Shown: positions 8,625 to 17,342, counted from the first letter of the stretch. The stretch is 64,000 nt of DNA from UBA2093 sp044340485 (GCA_044340485.1 JBIITN010000006.1:29598-93597), one strand, 5' to 3'. Notes: generated from the letters alone by a model not told the origin. Translations and numbers: made by a program.

Positions 8625-9296
8625 TCAGACGCTGTCAGTGAGCCGGTCAAGTTGTGCTGGCGTACCGGCAATGAGAATGAGTTCACCACGTTCTAGAACA
8701 GTGTTTGCATCAGTATGACGAAACACTCCCCCTGGTGGTTTCACACTCACAATAGTGATGCCATATTCATTGCGAATTCCTGATTGTCCAAGCGGTTTAC
8801 CCAAGAACGACTCTGGGGCTTCCATTTCAACCAGTGCAAAATCTTCTTCGATGCGAATGTAGTCAGTAACACCTTGTGCCAAACCTTGTGCGGTCCGAAC
8901 TCCCATTTCATGTTCTGGTTGAATCACTCGATCTGTTCCCATGCGTTCAAGAATTTTCGCATGTTCTTTTGAAATTGCTTTGGTCCACACTTGCGGAATT
9001 TTGAGATCATCTTTCAACGCAAGCGTTGCCAAGACAGACGACTCAATGTTTGTTGCAATAGCAACAACTGCGCGTTCAAACTGTTCGGCTCCCACTTGCC
9101 GAAGTGCACGACTGGATGTTGCATCAGCTTGGACAATGTTGGGAATGTCGGCTGACAAACGCTGAACGATTTCGGGATCAAAGTCGACTGCAAGCACATC
9201 AATACCTTGTTCGCATAACGTGCGCGCCACCGCTTCACCGAATCGTCCCAGTCCGATGACTAATACTCCGCGATGTGGATCTTTTCTGTCACTCAT
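8625..9296 (-). CDS. TrkA/KtrA-type potassium-channel regulatory (RCK) subunit
   Basis: A 223-residue cytosolic RCK protein. The N-terminal Rossmann fold begins VLVIGLGRFG (residues 11-20) with the acidic strand-end VDFD about 37-40, followed by the C-terminal TrkA-C domain (about 140-220). It gates the TrkH/KtrB channel in response to nucleotide (ATP/ADP or NAD(H)). It is encoded 38 bp downstream of the channel gene, as usual for ktr/trk operons. A GAGGA ribosome site precedes ATG 9296, in keeping with an internal operon gene. Confidence 0.93.
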   Translation of the reverse strand: MSDRKDPHRGVLVIGLGRFGEAVARTLCEQGIDVLAVDFDPEIVQRLSADIPNIVQADATSSRALRQVGAEQFERAVVAIATNIESSVLATLALKDDLKIPQVWTKAISKEHAKILERMGTDRVIQPEHEMGVRTAQGLAQGVTDYIRIEEDFALVEMEAPESFLGKPLGQSGIRNEYGITIVSVKPPGGVFRHTDANTVLERGELILIAGTPAQLDRLTDSV

Positions 9297-9334
9297 GATT
9301 TTTCCTCGTGGCCATCTTCATTACGCCGCCAGTG

Positions 9335-10693
9335 TTAACCGATTAATGGCCGGTCTTCAGGGTAACGGAACAAGTTGGGTTGCGTTCGCAGTGCTAACGC
9401 GGCAGCCAATGTGATTGGTCCCAAACGGCCAACGTACATCAGGACAACAAGGATGAGTTCCGAAAGAGTGTTATCACTACTACTCACCCCAACTGACAAT
9501 CCGACCGTACTCAACGCAGAAATAGCCTCGAAGGCACTATTCACTAGCCCATAATTGCCGGCGACAGATAACGCAAGTGTGGAGATCGCAACTGTCCCTA
9601 CACCAGCAAGTGCAACCGTCACTGCCTGTCGTACAACGGTGGAGGGAACTCGGCGTTTGAACACGGTGACATCGCTATCTCCACGAATCTCTGCCCACAT
9701 TACGTATGCCAACAATGCAAACGTCGCAACTTTCACTCCGCCCGCCGTAGATGCACTACCACCACCGATGAACATCAATGCAAGTGTGACAAGTGTTGAT
9801 TCTTCTGTTAACGCCACTGTGTCAACAGAATTAAATCCAGCGGTACGTGGTTGAACACTTTGAAAAAATGCTGCGTTCGCTTTATCAACAACCGACAGAG
9901 ATCCGAAGGTTTTCGTATTTGTCCATTCAAAAATGAAATAGCCAAAGAATCCGATACCTAGTAAGACACCAGTTGCAAAAACCGTAAGCCGCATGTGTAA
10001 CGACCATCGGTTATATCGAAAACGATGCTGCCAAAAACCTCGTAGCACCGGAAATCCGATACTGCCCAAAATCACTGCAATTGAAATTGTGATGCTGATG
10101 ATGGGATCAGATACAAAGCGAATCATGTTGTCGCTGTACAACGCGAAACCCGCGTTATTCCACGCAGAGATGGCATGAAACACACCGTGATACAAGCCAG
10201 TATCAAATGGCATGTCATAAGCGGTCCAAAAACGCAACGACAGCACCAGAGCAATAACTGCTTCGCATGCCAAAGTCACTCCAATGATGATTCGCACGAG
10301 CCCGCGTACACCGGCCAAGGAATCAGCTCCCGTTTCCGCAGCAATGGTTTTCATATGAAACATTCCCAGTCGGTCTGACAGCAACATGAATGCCAAGGTC
10401 GCCAACGTCACGATGCCGAGTCCACCCAGTTGGATGAGCAACATGATGATGAATTGTCCAAAGCCAGACCAATATGTGGTGGTGTCGACCACGGTGAGGC
10501 CGGTTACACACACTGCACTCGTCGATGTGAAAAGCGCCGTGACGACACTAAATGGCGAGTCGTCGGCACGAGAGATCGGCAAGCTCAAAACGCACGCCCC
10601 CGCGACAATCAGTCCGGCGAATACAAAAAGAAGTAGCCGCAACGGATTGGCAAGGGGTGAAGACGATTTCAGTCGGGCGATGAGGCTGCTCAT
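9335..10693 (-). CDS. TrkH/KtrB-type potassium uptake channel subunit
   Basis: A 452-residue integral membrane protein of the Trk/Ktr/HKT superfamily: four repeated M1-P-M2 units with selectivity-filter glycines, for example TSTSAVCVTGL about 52-62, AISAWNNAGF about 170-180, RTAGFNSVD about 290 and SALSTVGLSVG about 395-405. Together with the following RCK subunit it forms a K+ (possibly Na+-coupled) uptake system. Start ATG 10693. The upstream region is shared with the divergent pirin gene and holds two inverted repeats. At the C-terminus a conserved GRLGP-T block follows the last pore unit. Confidence 0.93.
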   Translation of the reverse strand: MSSLIARLKSSSPLANPLRLLLFVFAGLIVAGACVLSLPISRADDSPFSVVTALFTSTSAVCVTGLTVVDTTTYWSGFGQFIIMLLIQLGGLGIVTLATLAFMLLSDRLGMFHMKTIAAETGADSLAGVRGLVRIIIGVTLACEAVIALVLSLRFWTAYDMPFDTGLYHGVFHAISAWNNAGFALYSDNMIRFVSDPIISITISIAVILGSIGFPVLRGFWQHRFRYNRWSLHMRLTVFATGVLLGIGFFGYFIFEWTNTKTFGSLSVVDKANAAFFQSVQPRTAGFNSVDTVALTEESTLVTLALMFIGGGSASTAGGVKVATFALLAYVMWAEIRGDSDVTVFKRRVPSTVVRQAVTVALAGVGTVAISTLALSVAGNYGLVNSAFEAISALSTVGLSVGVSSSDNTLSELILVVLMYVGRLGPITLAAALALRTQPNLFRYPEDRPLIG

Positions 10694-10720
10694 GCGGTTT
10701 TCAGTCTCTCATGTAGGGGA

Positions 10721-10739
10721 ATACAGGACCCACCTGTAT
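10721..10739. promoter_or_regulatory. 7-bp inverted repeat, possible operator (ATACAGG-N5-CCTGTAT)
   Basis: A perfect dyad in the gap between trkH and pirin, 28 bp upstream of trkH's start and 71 bp upstream of pirin's. Its size and symmetry suit a dimeric HTH regulator. Confidence 0.45.
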
Positions 10740-10750
10740 GGTTACATTAG

Positions 10751-10777
10751 TTGCGATCGCAAGTAATTATCTAAAAT
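10751..10777 (+). promoter_or_regulatory. putative pirin promoter with palindrome TTGCGATCGCAA
   Basis: A 12-bp perfect palindrome (10751-10762) lies upstream of TAAAAT (10772-10777). If the palindrome's left half is the -35 element the spacer is 15 bp, slightly short, so the palindrome may instead be an operator over the promoter. Confidence 0.4.
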
Positions 10778-10798
10778 GCTTGCCTCCGCACCAACGAC

Positions 10799-10804
10799 AA
10801 GGAG
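10799..10804 (+). promoter_or_regulatory. Shine-Dalgarno AAGGAG deciding the pirin start
   Basis: AAGGAG lies 5 nt before ATG 10810. It rules against the longer frame beginning at 10738, whose first 24 codons overlap the promoter region. Confidence 0.7.
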
Positions 10805-10809
10805 CCACT

Positions 10810-11778
10810 ATGCCGGCAGTTCAAGCAGACCCACTGACCCTCGCGCGCCTAGCGCCGACAGCTGTTGATGCTCGCGACCGTGCGGTGCGCTCAATCACCA
10901 CTGCCCCTGAAGGATTAGAAGGCGAAGGCTTTCCCGTGCGTCGAGCATTTGCTGGCATCAGTCACGGCGACCTTGACCCATTTATTCACATGGACCAGAT
11001 GGGCGAGGTCAACTACGCCCCGTACGAACCGCGTGGTACCGACTGGCATCCACACCGTGGTTTTGAAACCGTCACATACATCATGGATGGCACATTCATC
11101 CACCAAGACAGTCACGGTGGTGGTGGCGTCATTAGTAATGGTGCAACGCAGTGGATGACAGCAGGATCTGGAATCTTGCATATCGAAACACCACCAGAAG
11201 AACTGGTGATTTCCGGAGGACTGTTTCACGGCATTCAGCTATGGGTGAACTTGCCTGCAAAAGACAAAAGGCTCGCACCCGCATATCAAAGTCTTGAAGC
11301 AGAACATGTGCGCCTTTTCTCATCACAAGATGGCGCAACTCTTGTTCGCCTCATCGCTGGTGATGTCGGTGAATTCCATGGACCAGCGTCAACACATACA
11401 CCCATTTCAATGGCACACGCGTCAATTCCTGCTGGCGCACAGATCGTGTTGCCATGGAACCCGCACTTCAATGCACTTGTGTATGTATTAGATGGTCACG
11501 GAACTATCGGCGCAGAACGTCGACCAATTGGCACTGGTCAACTTGCGGTTATGGGACAAGGAGATGTCATCACTCTCGACGGTGTTGGTGGAAATAGTGA
11601 ATCCACATCCACTTTCGAAGTACTGATTCTTGGTGGTCAACCTATTCGTGAGCCAGTCGCTGTGTATGGACCATTTGTCATGAACACACGCGAGGAACTC
11701 ATTCAAGCGTTTGAAGATTTTCAATCAGGCCGACTTGGTCGCGTTCCAGACGACGGCATCCGTCCGTTTCGTAGATAG
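10810..11778 (+). CDS. pirin family protein
   Basis: A 322-residue bicupin. The N-terminal cupin carries the pirin metal site, with a HPHRGFETVTY block about 77-87 (two His), a later His in the ILHIE segment and a Glu, and the protein ends with the pirin C-terminal cupin. Family members bind iron; some act as quercetinases, others modulate transcription or enzyme activity, so function is uncertain. The start follows a clear AAGGAG site. It is a single gene divergent from the K+ uptake operon and abuts the convergent tadA stop with no gap. Confidence 0.9.
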   Translation: MPAVQADPLTLARLAPTAVDARDRAVRSITTAPEGLEGEGFPVRRAFAGISHGDLDPFIHMDQMGEVNYAPYEPRGTDWHPHRGFETVTYIMDGTFIHQDSHGGGGVISNGATQWMTAGSGILHIETPPEELVISGGLFHGIQLWVNLPAKDKRLAPAYQSLEAEHVRLFSSQDGATLVRLIAGDVGEFHGPASTHTPISMAHASIPAGAQIVLPWNPHFNALVYVLDGHGTIGAERRPIGTGQLAVMGQGDVITLDGVGGNSESTSTFEVLILGGQPIREPVAVYGPFVMNTREELIQAFEDFQSGRLGRVPDDGIRPFRR

Positions 11779-12252
11779 CTACTGCCGGCGTTCGGCAAAG
11801 AAGTCTTGCAACAATTGCGCTGATTTGTCCGCCAACACGCCGTGTATCACGGTGAAGTTATGAGACAACCGCGGATCACAACTGACGTTGTACAACGTAG
11901 ATGTTGCGCCACCTTTGGGATCAGCGGCGCCGAACACCAGCGTGTTGATCCGCGAATTCAGCAATGCTCCCGCGCACATCACACATGGTTCGAGAGTGAC
12001 AACGAGTGTGCAGTCGTCTAGTCGCCAGCGACCAAGAGTTTTTGCTGCATCACGTAACGCAAGAACTTCGGCATGAGCAGTTGGGTCGGCTGTTGCTTCC
12101 CGTTCGTTATGACGACTCGCAATCACTGTGCCGTCACACACCACAACCGCACCAACGGGGACGTCGCCCGATTCCAAGGCTAAGACAGCCTCGTTGAGGG
12201 CAAGCCGCATCCACTCTTTATGTAGTGCCGAATTATTGTGACCAGAGGTCAT
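11779..12252 (-). CDS. tadA: tRNA-specific adenosine deaminase
   Basis: A 157-residue zinc deaminase that converts A34 to inosine in tRNA-Arg(ACG). The active site shows HAE at 60-62 and PCVMC at 89-93 (zinc ligands His60, Cys90, Cys93; Glu62 proton shuttle), with VPVGAVVV at 31-38. The frame stays open further upstream, but that would run through tRNA-Ser(GGA). The family's short lead before a WMR-AL segment supports ATG 12252. That A is also the last base of the tRNA's encoded CCA, so tRNA and mRNA overlap by one base and are probably one transcript cut at the tRNA 3' end. Confidence 0.92.
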   Translation of the reverse strand: MTSGHNNSALHKEWMRLALNEAVLALESGDVPVGAVVVCDGTVIASRHNEREATADPTAHAEVLALRDAAKTLGRWRLDDCTLVVTLEPCVMCAGALLNSRINTLVFGAADPKGGATSTLYNVSCDPRLSHNFTVIHGVLADKSAQLLQDFFAERRQ

Positions 12253-12339
12253 GGCGGAAGGGGTGGGATTCGAACCCACGGAAGCTTTCACTTCACACGC
12301 TTTCCAAGCGTGCCGATTCGGCCGCTCTCGCACCCTTCC
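12252..12339 (-). tRNA. tRNA-Ser (anticodon GGA)
   Basis: An 88-nt class II tRNA with acceptor GGAAGGG/CCCTTCC, anticodon stem CACGC/GCGTG with loop TTGGAAA (GGA), a long variable arm, T-loop TTCGAAT and encoded CCA. It decodes UCC and UCU. It is immediately upstream of tadA on the same strand. Confidence 0.95.
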
Positions 12340-12412
12340 AAAGTGCTGTTACGCAGAAGAGGCAGGCTACCTCGTTGGTATGGTGAAAGTCTCTCCGGTT
12401 ACTGATCGTGAG

Positions 12413-12532
12413 CGGTGAGGTGCCGGTCGGGTCCTGTGCGACGATCGCCCGTGAAACAGGTCAGGGTCGGAAGACAGCAGCCTTCAGCGGTCACGATTGT
12501 GTGCCGCAGATCGCCTGGCCGTCACCTCACTG
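12413..12532 (+). ncRNA. ffs: signal recognition particle RNA (small, 4.5S-like)
   Basis: The region contains the SRP-RNA core: a GGTCAGG segment, then GGAAGACAGCAGCC (Ffh-binding asymmetric loop and tetraloop region). Long-range pairing of GTGAGGTG at 12415-12422 with CACCTCAC at 12523-12530 closes the rod. Length about 115-120 nt matches short bacterial SRP RNAs without an Alu domain. Exact ends are approximate. It is divergent from tRNA-Ser(GGA)-tadA; dnaX and recR, often beside this gene, lie about 7-10 kb away here. Confidence 0.85.
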
Positions 12533-12552
12533 TTCATGATGAAAACTATGCA

Positions 12553-13449
12553 TCACTGATTGACACGTGAAGCGATCTCATCGGCGCGATCAACAAGTCG
12601 TGCGTTGCCTACGTCTTTTGCAATGGATGCGAGTGCCGATGTTGGACCCTGCCACTTCCACTCTTCCACGGAACCAATACGTACATCGTCTGATACATCA
12701 GTAATCAAAGTTGCCAACTTTTTAAACAACAACGCATCGTCGTAGTTGTCGGCCAGTGTTGACGCCAATTTGGCAGCACCACGAACCGTGACCGAATCGT
12801 TTGCCCATGCAGATGCATCGAGTGGAATGTCCTCAATGTGTTTATACACCGACAACACAGCTGATGCAGACTTTGCGCCCCAACCTTGTAATCCGGGGAA
12901 ACCGTCGGCCGAGTCACCTACTAAACCAAGCCAATCAGCAATGCTCGCTGGAGACACCGAATACTTTTCGCGCACCGCATCTTCATTGATGATCAATTCA
13001 TTACGGCGATCAAACTGCACCACTCGATTTCCACGAACACATTGTCCGAGATCTTTATCTGGCGTGAGTATTTGTACTTGCTGCACATCATTGTGTTGAT
13101 CTGCAAGAGCAGCTCCGGCTGCAAGTGCATCATCGGCCTCGTACTTCACCATCGGCCACACAGCAACACCAAGTGCCACAAGTGCTTCTTCTAAAAACGG
13201 AAGTTGCTCAAACAACACTGGCTCCATGCCAGTGGAGTCTTTGTATCCGTCCCACAAGTCATTGCGGAAACTCTCAATGACTTTGTCGATTGATACCGCA
13301 ACATGCGTGGCACCATTTGCGAGTAACTGCAATGTGGAATTCAATACGCCGCCTGTTGCAGCCATTGGAGATGGCGTGCTGTGTCGTGCAACTTGACCAA
13401 AGTGCTGTCGATACAACTCATACGTACCGTCAATGAGATGAACAATCAT
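12553..13449 (-). CDS. stand-alone 5'-3' exonuclease / flap endonuclease (Pol I N-domain-like)
   Basis: A 298-residue protein matching the 5'-3' exonuclease domain of DNA polymerase I without a polymerase. Metal-binding acidic clusters are recognisable: a first Asp in HLIDGTYELYR (residues 4-14), KYEADDAL about 103-110, TPDKD about 130-134, and LVGDSADGFPGLQGWG about 175-190 (helix-three-turn-helix region). It should remove 5' flaps or RNA primers. It overlaps the PPOX gene by 4 nt (ATGA), so the two are co-translated, though no functional link is obvious. Confidence 0.88.
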   Translation of the reverse strand: MIVHLIDGTYELYRQHFGQVARHSTPSPMAATGGVLNSTLQLLANGATHVAVSIDKVIESFRNDLWDGYKDSTGMEPVLFEQLPFLEEALVALGVAVWPMVKYEADDALAAGAALADQHNDVQQVQILTPDKDLGQCVRGNRVVQFDRRNELIINEDAVREKYSVSPASIADWLGLVGDSADGFPGLQGWGAKSASAVLSVYKHIEDIPLDASAWANDSVTVRGAAKLASTLADNYDDALLFKKLATLITDVSDDVRIGSVEEWKWQGPTSALASIAKDVGNARLVDRADEIASRVNQ

Positions 13450-13940
13450 GAATGGCCTTCCGGAGTGATCTTATGGATCCTTACACCGTGTTGGGGGTTC
13501 CACGAGTCAACGTGCAGTTCCTCACCATTGACGCGTAAGACCCGCACCGAACAAATCTTCAATAGAAACACTTTTCCATCATGCGCGCCAACCTCATTAC
13601 TGAGCAGTGCGCGTGCTGTTGTATCTCCCGCGAGTTCCGCAATCGCGTCAAGTTGCACATCGGGTCGCTGCAGGTGTTCATCAAGTGGTGCCGAATGGAT
13701 CGAACATCGTGACTCACGCATGAGATCACTCACGCGATAGGCGCGGAGCATTGCGCCAATCCACATGTGGTCATTGGTGAACTGCACATTTGTGCCACCT
13801 ACTCGAGGAGATCCGTCCGGTTTGATTGTTGCAATCACGTGGTGTGGATGGGAACGAAATACATCCAACACCACTTTGCCAATGTCAGGAACATCACGCA
13901 GAAATTCACTCCACGTGATGGACACAGCATGGTTAGACAC
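13446..13940 (-). CDS. pyridoxamine 5'-phosphate oxidase family protein (FMN/F420 split-barrel)
   Basis: A 164-residue split-barrel flavoprotein. The N-terminal half contains HVIATIKPDGSPRVGG, the usual PPOX-family strand-turn-strand with a polar P-G turn, and a mid-protein DLMRESRCSIHS segment follows. Members bind FMN, F420 or heme; which applies here cannot be told from sequence. The start is GTG 13940, six bases after the SDR stop. The protein is the middle member of an SDR - PPOX - exonuclease run. Confidence 0.75.
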   Translation of the reverse strand: MSNHAVSITWSEFLRDVPDIGKVVLDVFRSHPHHVIATIKPDGSPRVGGTNVQFTNDHMWIGAMLRAYRVSDLMRESRCSIHSAPLDEHLQRPDVQLDAIAELAGDTTARALLSNEVGAHDGKVFLLKICSVRVLRVNGEELHVDSWNPQHGVRIHKITPEGHS

Positions 13941-13946
13941 GAGTGA

Positions 13947-14684
13947 TCAGCCGACTTGTGTGAAGCCTCCGTCAACAACCATCACATGGCCAGTGACGTA
14001 TTTGCTGCGCACCAGCGCTAACACGGCTTCAGCACAATCTTCTGCTGTCGCAGAACGATGAAGTGGAGCAATCTGCTTGATTGCTTCATGTTGTGCATCC
14101 CAGTCTTTTGTCCACGGTGTAGCAACAAGCCCGGGTGCCACTGCATTGAAACGCACGGGGCCATGGCTCTTTGCCAAAAGATGTGTCATCTGATTGAGAG
14201 CGGCCTTTGTCATCGAATACGCAATTGATGATCCAACGGGTCGAACTCCAGCAATGGATGTCACGTTAACCACATGACCATCGTCTGATTTACGCAAATA
14301 TGGAAGTGCAGCCTTCGTGAGCCACCATGTGCCATACACATTCACATTGAATGTCTTCATAAAGATCTCATCAGTCAACGCATCAAGGTCTGTATGAGGA
14401 ATGACAGTTGTCCAACCGGCGTTATTTACCAACAAGTCGAGTTGTCCAAACTTTGCGATGGTCTCATCGAGAAGTTTTTGACCTTGCGCTTTGTCAGCGA
14501 TGTCTGCCTGCACATAGATCGATTCACCTGGCAACGACTCGGCAACCTTTTTCCCCGCTTCCACAGAGGATGCGGAGTTCACTACCACCTTTGCGCCAAG
14601 CTCCGACAAGCGATGTGCAGTTGCTTCACCGATACCACTTGATGATCCCGTCACAATTGCAACTTTTCCAGTTAGTTCGCTCAT
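13947..14684 (-). CDS. short-chain dehydrogenase/reductase (SDR)
   Basis: A 245-residue classical SDR: TGSSSGIG at 12-19 (NAD(P)-binding), NNAG at 87-90, catalytic Ser about 143 and YSMTK with Tyr156 and Lys160. The glycine-motif spacing and C-terminal VDGGFTQVG resemble FabG-like 3-ketoacyl reductases and glucose dehydrogenase relatives; the substrate cannot be assigned. A GGGGGAG ribosome site precedes ATG 14684. Confidence 0.9.
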   Translation of the reverse strand: MSELTGKVAIVTGSSSGIGEATAHRLSELGAKVVVNSASSVEAGKKVAESLPGESIYVQADIADKAQGQKLLDETIAKFGQLDLLVNNAGWTTVIPHTDLDALTDEIFMKTFNVNVYGTWWLTKAALPYLRKSDDGHVVNVTSIAGVRPVGSSIAYSMTKAALNQMTHLLAKSHGPVRFNAVAPGLVATPWTKDWDAQHEAIKQIAPLHRSATAEDCAEAVLALVRSKYVTGHVMVVDGGFTQVG

Positions 14685-14761
14685 GAGTACTCCCCCTTGT
14701 CATGTGGCGCATCATGCGATGTGAAATCAAATGTCGCCGCGTAGAGGCTCCATGGTAGGCG

Positions 14762-15451
14762 TCAATGCGTGGCGACCCACAAGGGATCGGCGCTCATCAT
14801 CGCTATCAGCGCACCCGCAACGAGAAAGGGCCCAAAAGCAAACACTGATTGTGAACGAAAGCCCGCGCGCACGATCGTAATGAGCGCAAAGACCCCTGCA
14901 CACACCAGCGAATACACCATCGCATCAATCACCGCTCCTGCGCCAAACCACCCCAACATGGTTGCAAGAACGCTTGCCAAAATAACATCACCGCCGCCGA
15001 GGTCTCCACGAGAACACCATTCGATACATCGAAATACCAACCATGCAGTTGCGCCACTACTCAACATGATCACCACAACATCACCGCGCGAGTGCGAAAT
15101 TACATCAACGACGAGAAACACACATGATGCTGCTCCGATGACAAGAGAATCACTCCACGGCAACAAATGAGTGTCAATGTCGATGAGTGACAAATACGCA
15201 AGTCCGGCGACCGCAATCAGTAGACCAACCAACGCAAGCGATAATGAAACGTTGTGTGCAACAACAACACTCGTTACAACGACAATAAAAATTGTGATGA
15301 CCAATGAAAAAATAGACCGCGACAGATCGCGATGGGCAAATGTTTCACCAGTTGCACGCAACACATCAATACGTCGACGTGCAGCGATGGCTGCAACTAC
15401 ACCTAAGATGCCTGCGACTGCAGCGGTTGCAATAAGGACGAGAGACGACAT
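14762..15451 (-). CDS. type IV prepilin peptidase-like protein (A24 family), short form
   Basis: A 229-residue membrane protein with about seven helices. Both aspartate motifs of A24 peptidases are present: LIDIDTHLLP with Asp91 and Asp93, and GGGD at 152-155. The N-terminal cysteine-containing methylase region of full PilD is missing, as in TadV/CpaA types. Such enzymes cut leader peptides of type IV or Tad pilins. No pilin genes are in the window, so the substrate must be encoded elsewhere. A six-base hairpin GTGGGT-TGT-ACCCAC (15455-15469) sits just upstream of the start. Confidence 0.85.
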   Translation of the reverse strand: MSSLVLIATAAVAGILGVVAAIAARRRIDVLRATGETFAHRDLSRSIFSLVITIFIVVVTSVVVAHNVSLSLALVGLLIAVAGLAYLSLIDIDTHLLPWSDSLVIGAASCVFLVVDVISHSRGDVVVIMLSSGATAWLVFRCIEWCSRGDLGGGDVILASVLATMLGWFGAGAVIDAMVYSLVCAGVFALITIVRAGFRSQSVFAFGPFLVAGALIAMMSADPLWVATH

Positions 15452-15492
15452 CCGTGGGTTGTACCCACTTTGTGTCGCAATGTGTAGTCGGG

Positions 15493-15894
15493 CTACTCCT
15501 GAACGAGCTCGATCAAGGTTCCGTAGCTGCCCTTCGGGTGAATGAAGGCAACGGTGGTGCCACGGCTTCCAGGCCGTGGAGCCTTATCGATGGGAGTTGC
15601 CCCGGCATCAATCATCGACTGAAGAACCTTTGCGCAATCATCGACGCGATACCCAATGTGGTGCAATCCTTCGCCACGCTTTTCGATGGCTTTTGCAACG
15701 GGTGAATCATCGCGAGTTGGTGTGAGCAACTGAATGTAGCTCTCAGCAACTTTCAACAGTGCTTCTTCTACTCCGTCGCTTTCCACGATCTCGCGGTGCT
15801 CCACTTCAGCACCAAATGCGCGCTGGTAATAATCAATAGCGGCTTCGAGATCTTTCACTGCGATCGCTACGTGGTCAATTTCGGTGAGCAACAT
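15493..15894 (-). CDS. mce: methylmalonyl-CoA epimerase
   Basis: A 133-residue vicinal-oxygen-chelate protein with two beta-alpha-beta modules. Metal ligands are visible: His in EIDHVAIAV (residue 8), Gln in YIQLLTP about 74, His in GLHHIGYRV about 94-102 and Glu in TLIELVQE at the C-terminus. It interconverts (2S)- and (2R)-methylmalonyl-CoA. The neighbouring ccr makes this a piece of an ethylmalonyl-CoA or propionyl-CoA route. A GGAGGA ribosome site precedes ATG 15894. Confidence 0.92.
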   Translation of the reverse strand: MLLTEIDHVAIAVKDLEAAIDYYQRAFGAEVEHREIVESDGVEEALLKVAESYIQLLTPTRDDSPVAKAIEKRGEGLHHIGYRVDDCAKVLQSMIDAGATPIDKAPRPGSRGTTVAFIHPKGSYGTLIELVQE

Positions 15895-15971
15895 GTGGGT
15901 CCTCCAGTGTCAGTTGTATTCAACTGTTGTCTGATTGTTTATCTGTAAATGGGCTGTTCTGCCACCTGATA

Positions 15972-17306
15972 TCAGGAACGACGGAACAAATTGAGGTTCT
16001 TTTCGCCAACTTTGGCACGCAACTCGTGGTCATCGATTCCCAGACCAGCCTCGGGAGCAAGACAGGTAACGCCTAACTTGCCCTCGTGCATGTTGTGATG
16101 CACTTGATATGCAGCCTCACCCACTTGATCAAGATTAAACACCTGTGACATCACAGGATGAATCATGCCCTTGCAAATAAGACGGTTTGCGTCCCATGCC
16201 TCTTTGTAATTTGCAAAGTGGCTACCAACAAGACGCTTCAAACGCATCCAGAAATACCGGTTGTCGAATTCCATCATGAAACCGCTTGTTGCTGCGCATG
16301 TCACCACGGTGCCACCTTTTTTCACAACATACATTGACGCGCCAAATGTGGAGCGACCTGGGTGTTCAAACACGATGTCTGGATCTTCACCAACGAGTCC
16401 ACGAATGTCACCACCAAGACGGCGCCATTCTGATTCGTTATGAGTGTTGTCGTCATTCCAGAACTTGTAGTTCGCTGCGCGTCGATCAATGATCGCTTCA
16501 CATCCCATGTCACGAAGAATTTGTGCTTTGTCATCTGAACTGACGACGCCCACAGGAATGCCACCACCGTTTAATACATACTGTGTTGCATACGCACCGA
16601 TACCACCGGTTGCTCCCCAAATAAGAACAACATCACCTTGTTTCATTGCTGCACCATTTGGACTTACCAACATGCGATAACTCGTGCTGTTGCACAATGC
16701 GTTGACCGCTGCTTCTTCCCACGTGAGATGTGCTGGCTTTGGCATCAACTGGTTTACTTTCACGATCGCAAGATCAGCAAGACCACCAAAGTTTGTTTCA
16801 TATCCCCAGATGCGCTGGTTCGAACCCATCATCGAGTCATCGTGTGACGTTGGATCTTGGTCGTCAACGTGATTGCAATGAACAGTGATCTTGTCGCCGG
16901 GCTTCCACGTGCGCACTGCGCTTCCGACTTTTAACACCACACCAGATGCGTCGCTGCCCATTACTTGGTAATCACGATCGTGACGCTTTGCCCATTCACT
17001 CTCGCGACCAAGACGAGCCATCGGACCAAAAGTGCTCACTGGTTCAAAGATGCTGCTCCACACCGTGTTGAAGTTGATTGACGACGCCATCACCGCGATG
17101 GCGACTTCATCGGGCGCAATTTCGGGGGTGGGAACATTGCCCACATGGATGCTTTTGCGGGGGTCCTTGTCGTTGTTCGCCATGCCTTTGAACATGTCTT
17201 GTTCAGATTTGAGGACGTGTGCACCTCGATATTCATTGGGAAGCGGGATAGACGCCAACTGTTCTCCAGAGGCGCCATTCATGATGGCATCGAGCACTTT
17301 TTCCAT
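15972..17306 (-). CDS. ccr: crotonyl-CoA carboxylase/reductase
   Basis: A 444-residue MDR-superfamily enzyme that reductively carboxylates crotonyl-CoA to ethylmalonyl-CoA with NADPH and CO2. The CO2-pocket residues described for this family can be placed: Asn80 in INFN, Tyr169-Glu170 in WGYE and His363 in GSHFANY. The nucleotide fold is GATGGIGAYA at 231-240. Full length and these residues argue for true carboxylation rather than a plain reductase. Start ATG 17306 sits 7 nt after TATCGT. It is divergent from the thiolase that feeds acetoacetyl-CoA to the same pathway. Confidence 0.95.
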   Translation of the reverse strand: MEKVLDAIMNGASGEQLASIPLPNEYRGAHVLKSEQDMFKGMANNDKDPRKSIHVGNVPTPEIAPDEVAIAVMASSINFNTVWSSIFEPVSTFGPMARLGRESEWAKRHDRDYQVMGSDASGVVLKVGSAVRTWKPGDKITVHCNHVDDQDPTSHDDSMMGSNQRIWGYETNFGGLADLAIVKVNQLMPKPAHLTWEEAAVNALCNSTSYRMLVSPNGAAMKQGDVVLIWGATGGIGAYATQYVLNGGGIPVGVVSSDDKAQILRDMGCEAIIDRRAANYKFWNDDNTHNESEWRRLGGDIRGLVGEDPDIVFEHPGRSTFGASMYVVKKGGTVVTCAATSGFMMEFDNRYFWMRLKRLVGSHFANYKEAWDANRLICKGMIHPVMSQVFNLDQVGEAAYQVHHNMHEGKLGVTCLAPEAGLGIDDHELRAKVGEKNLNLFRRS

Positions 17307-17313
17307 TCATATG

Positions 17314-17319
17314 ACGATA
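17314..17319 (-). promoter_or_regulatory. -10 hexamer TATCGT, leaderless start of ccr
   Basis: TANNNT hexamer exactly 7 nt before ATG 17306. Confidence 0.6.
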
Positions 17320-17342
17320 GCGATACCCCGGCAATTAGCCCC

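Noticed and set aside
10738..10809. 24-residue N-terminal extension of pirin
   Set aside because: It covers the promoter and palindromes; AAGGAG before ATG 10810 is decisive.
12253..12333. N-terminal extension of TadA through tRNA-Ser(GGA)
   Set aside because: It would translate the tRNA; the family starts near the WMR-AL segment, so ATG 12252 is used.
15455..15469. GTGGGT-TGT-ACCCAC as a terminator
   Set aside because: A short 6-bp stem without a T-run on either strand, next to a start codon; it may be chance or a weak element.
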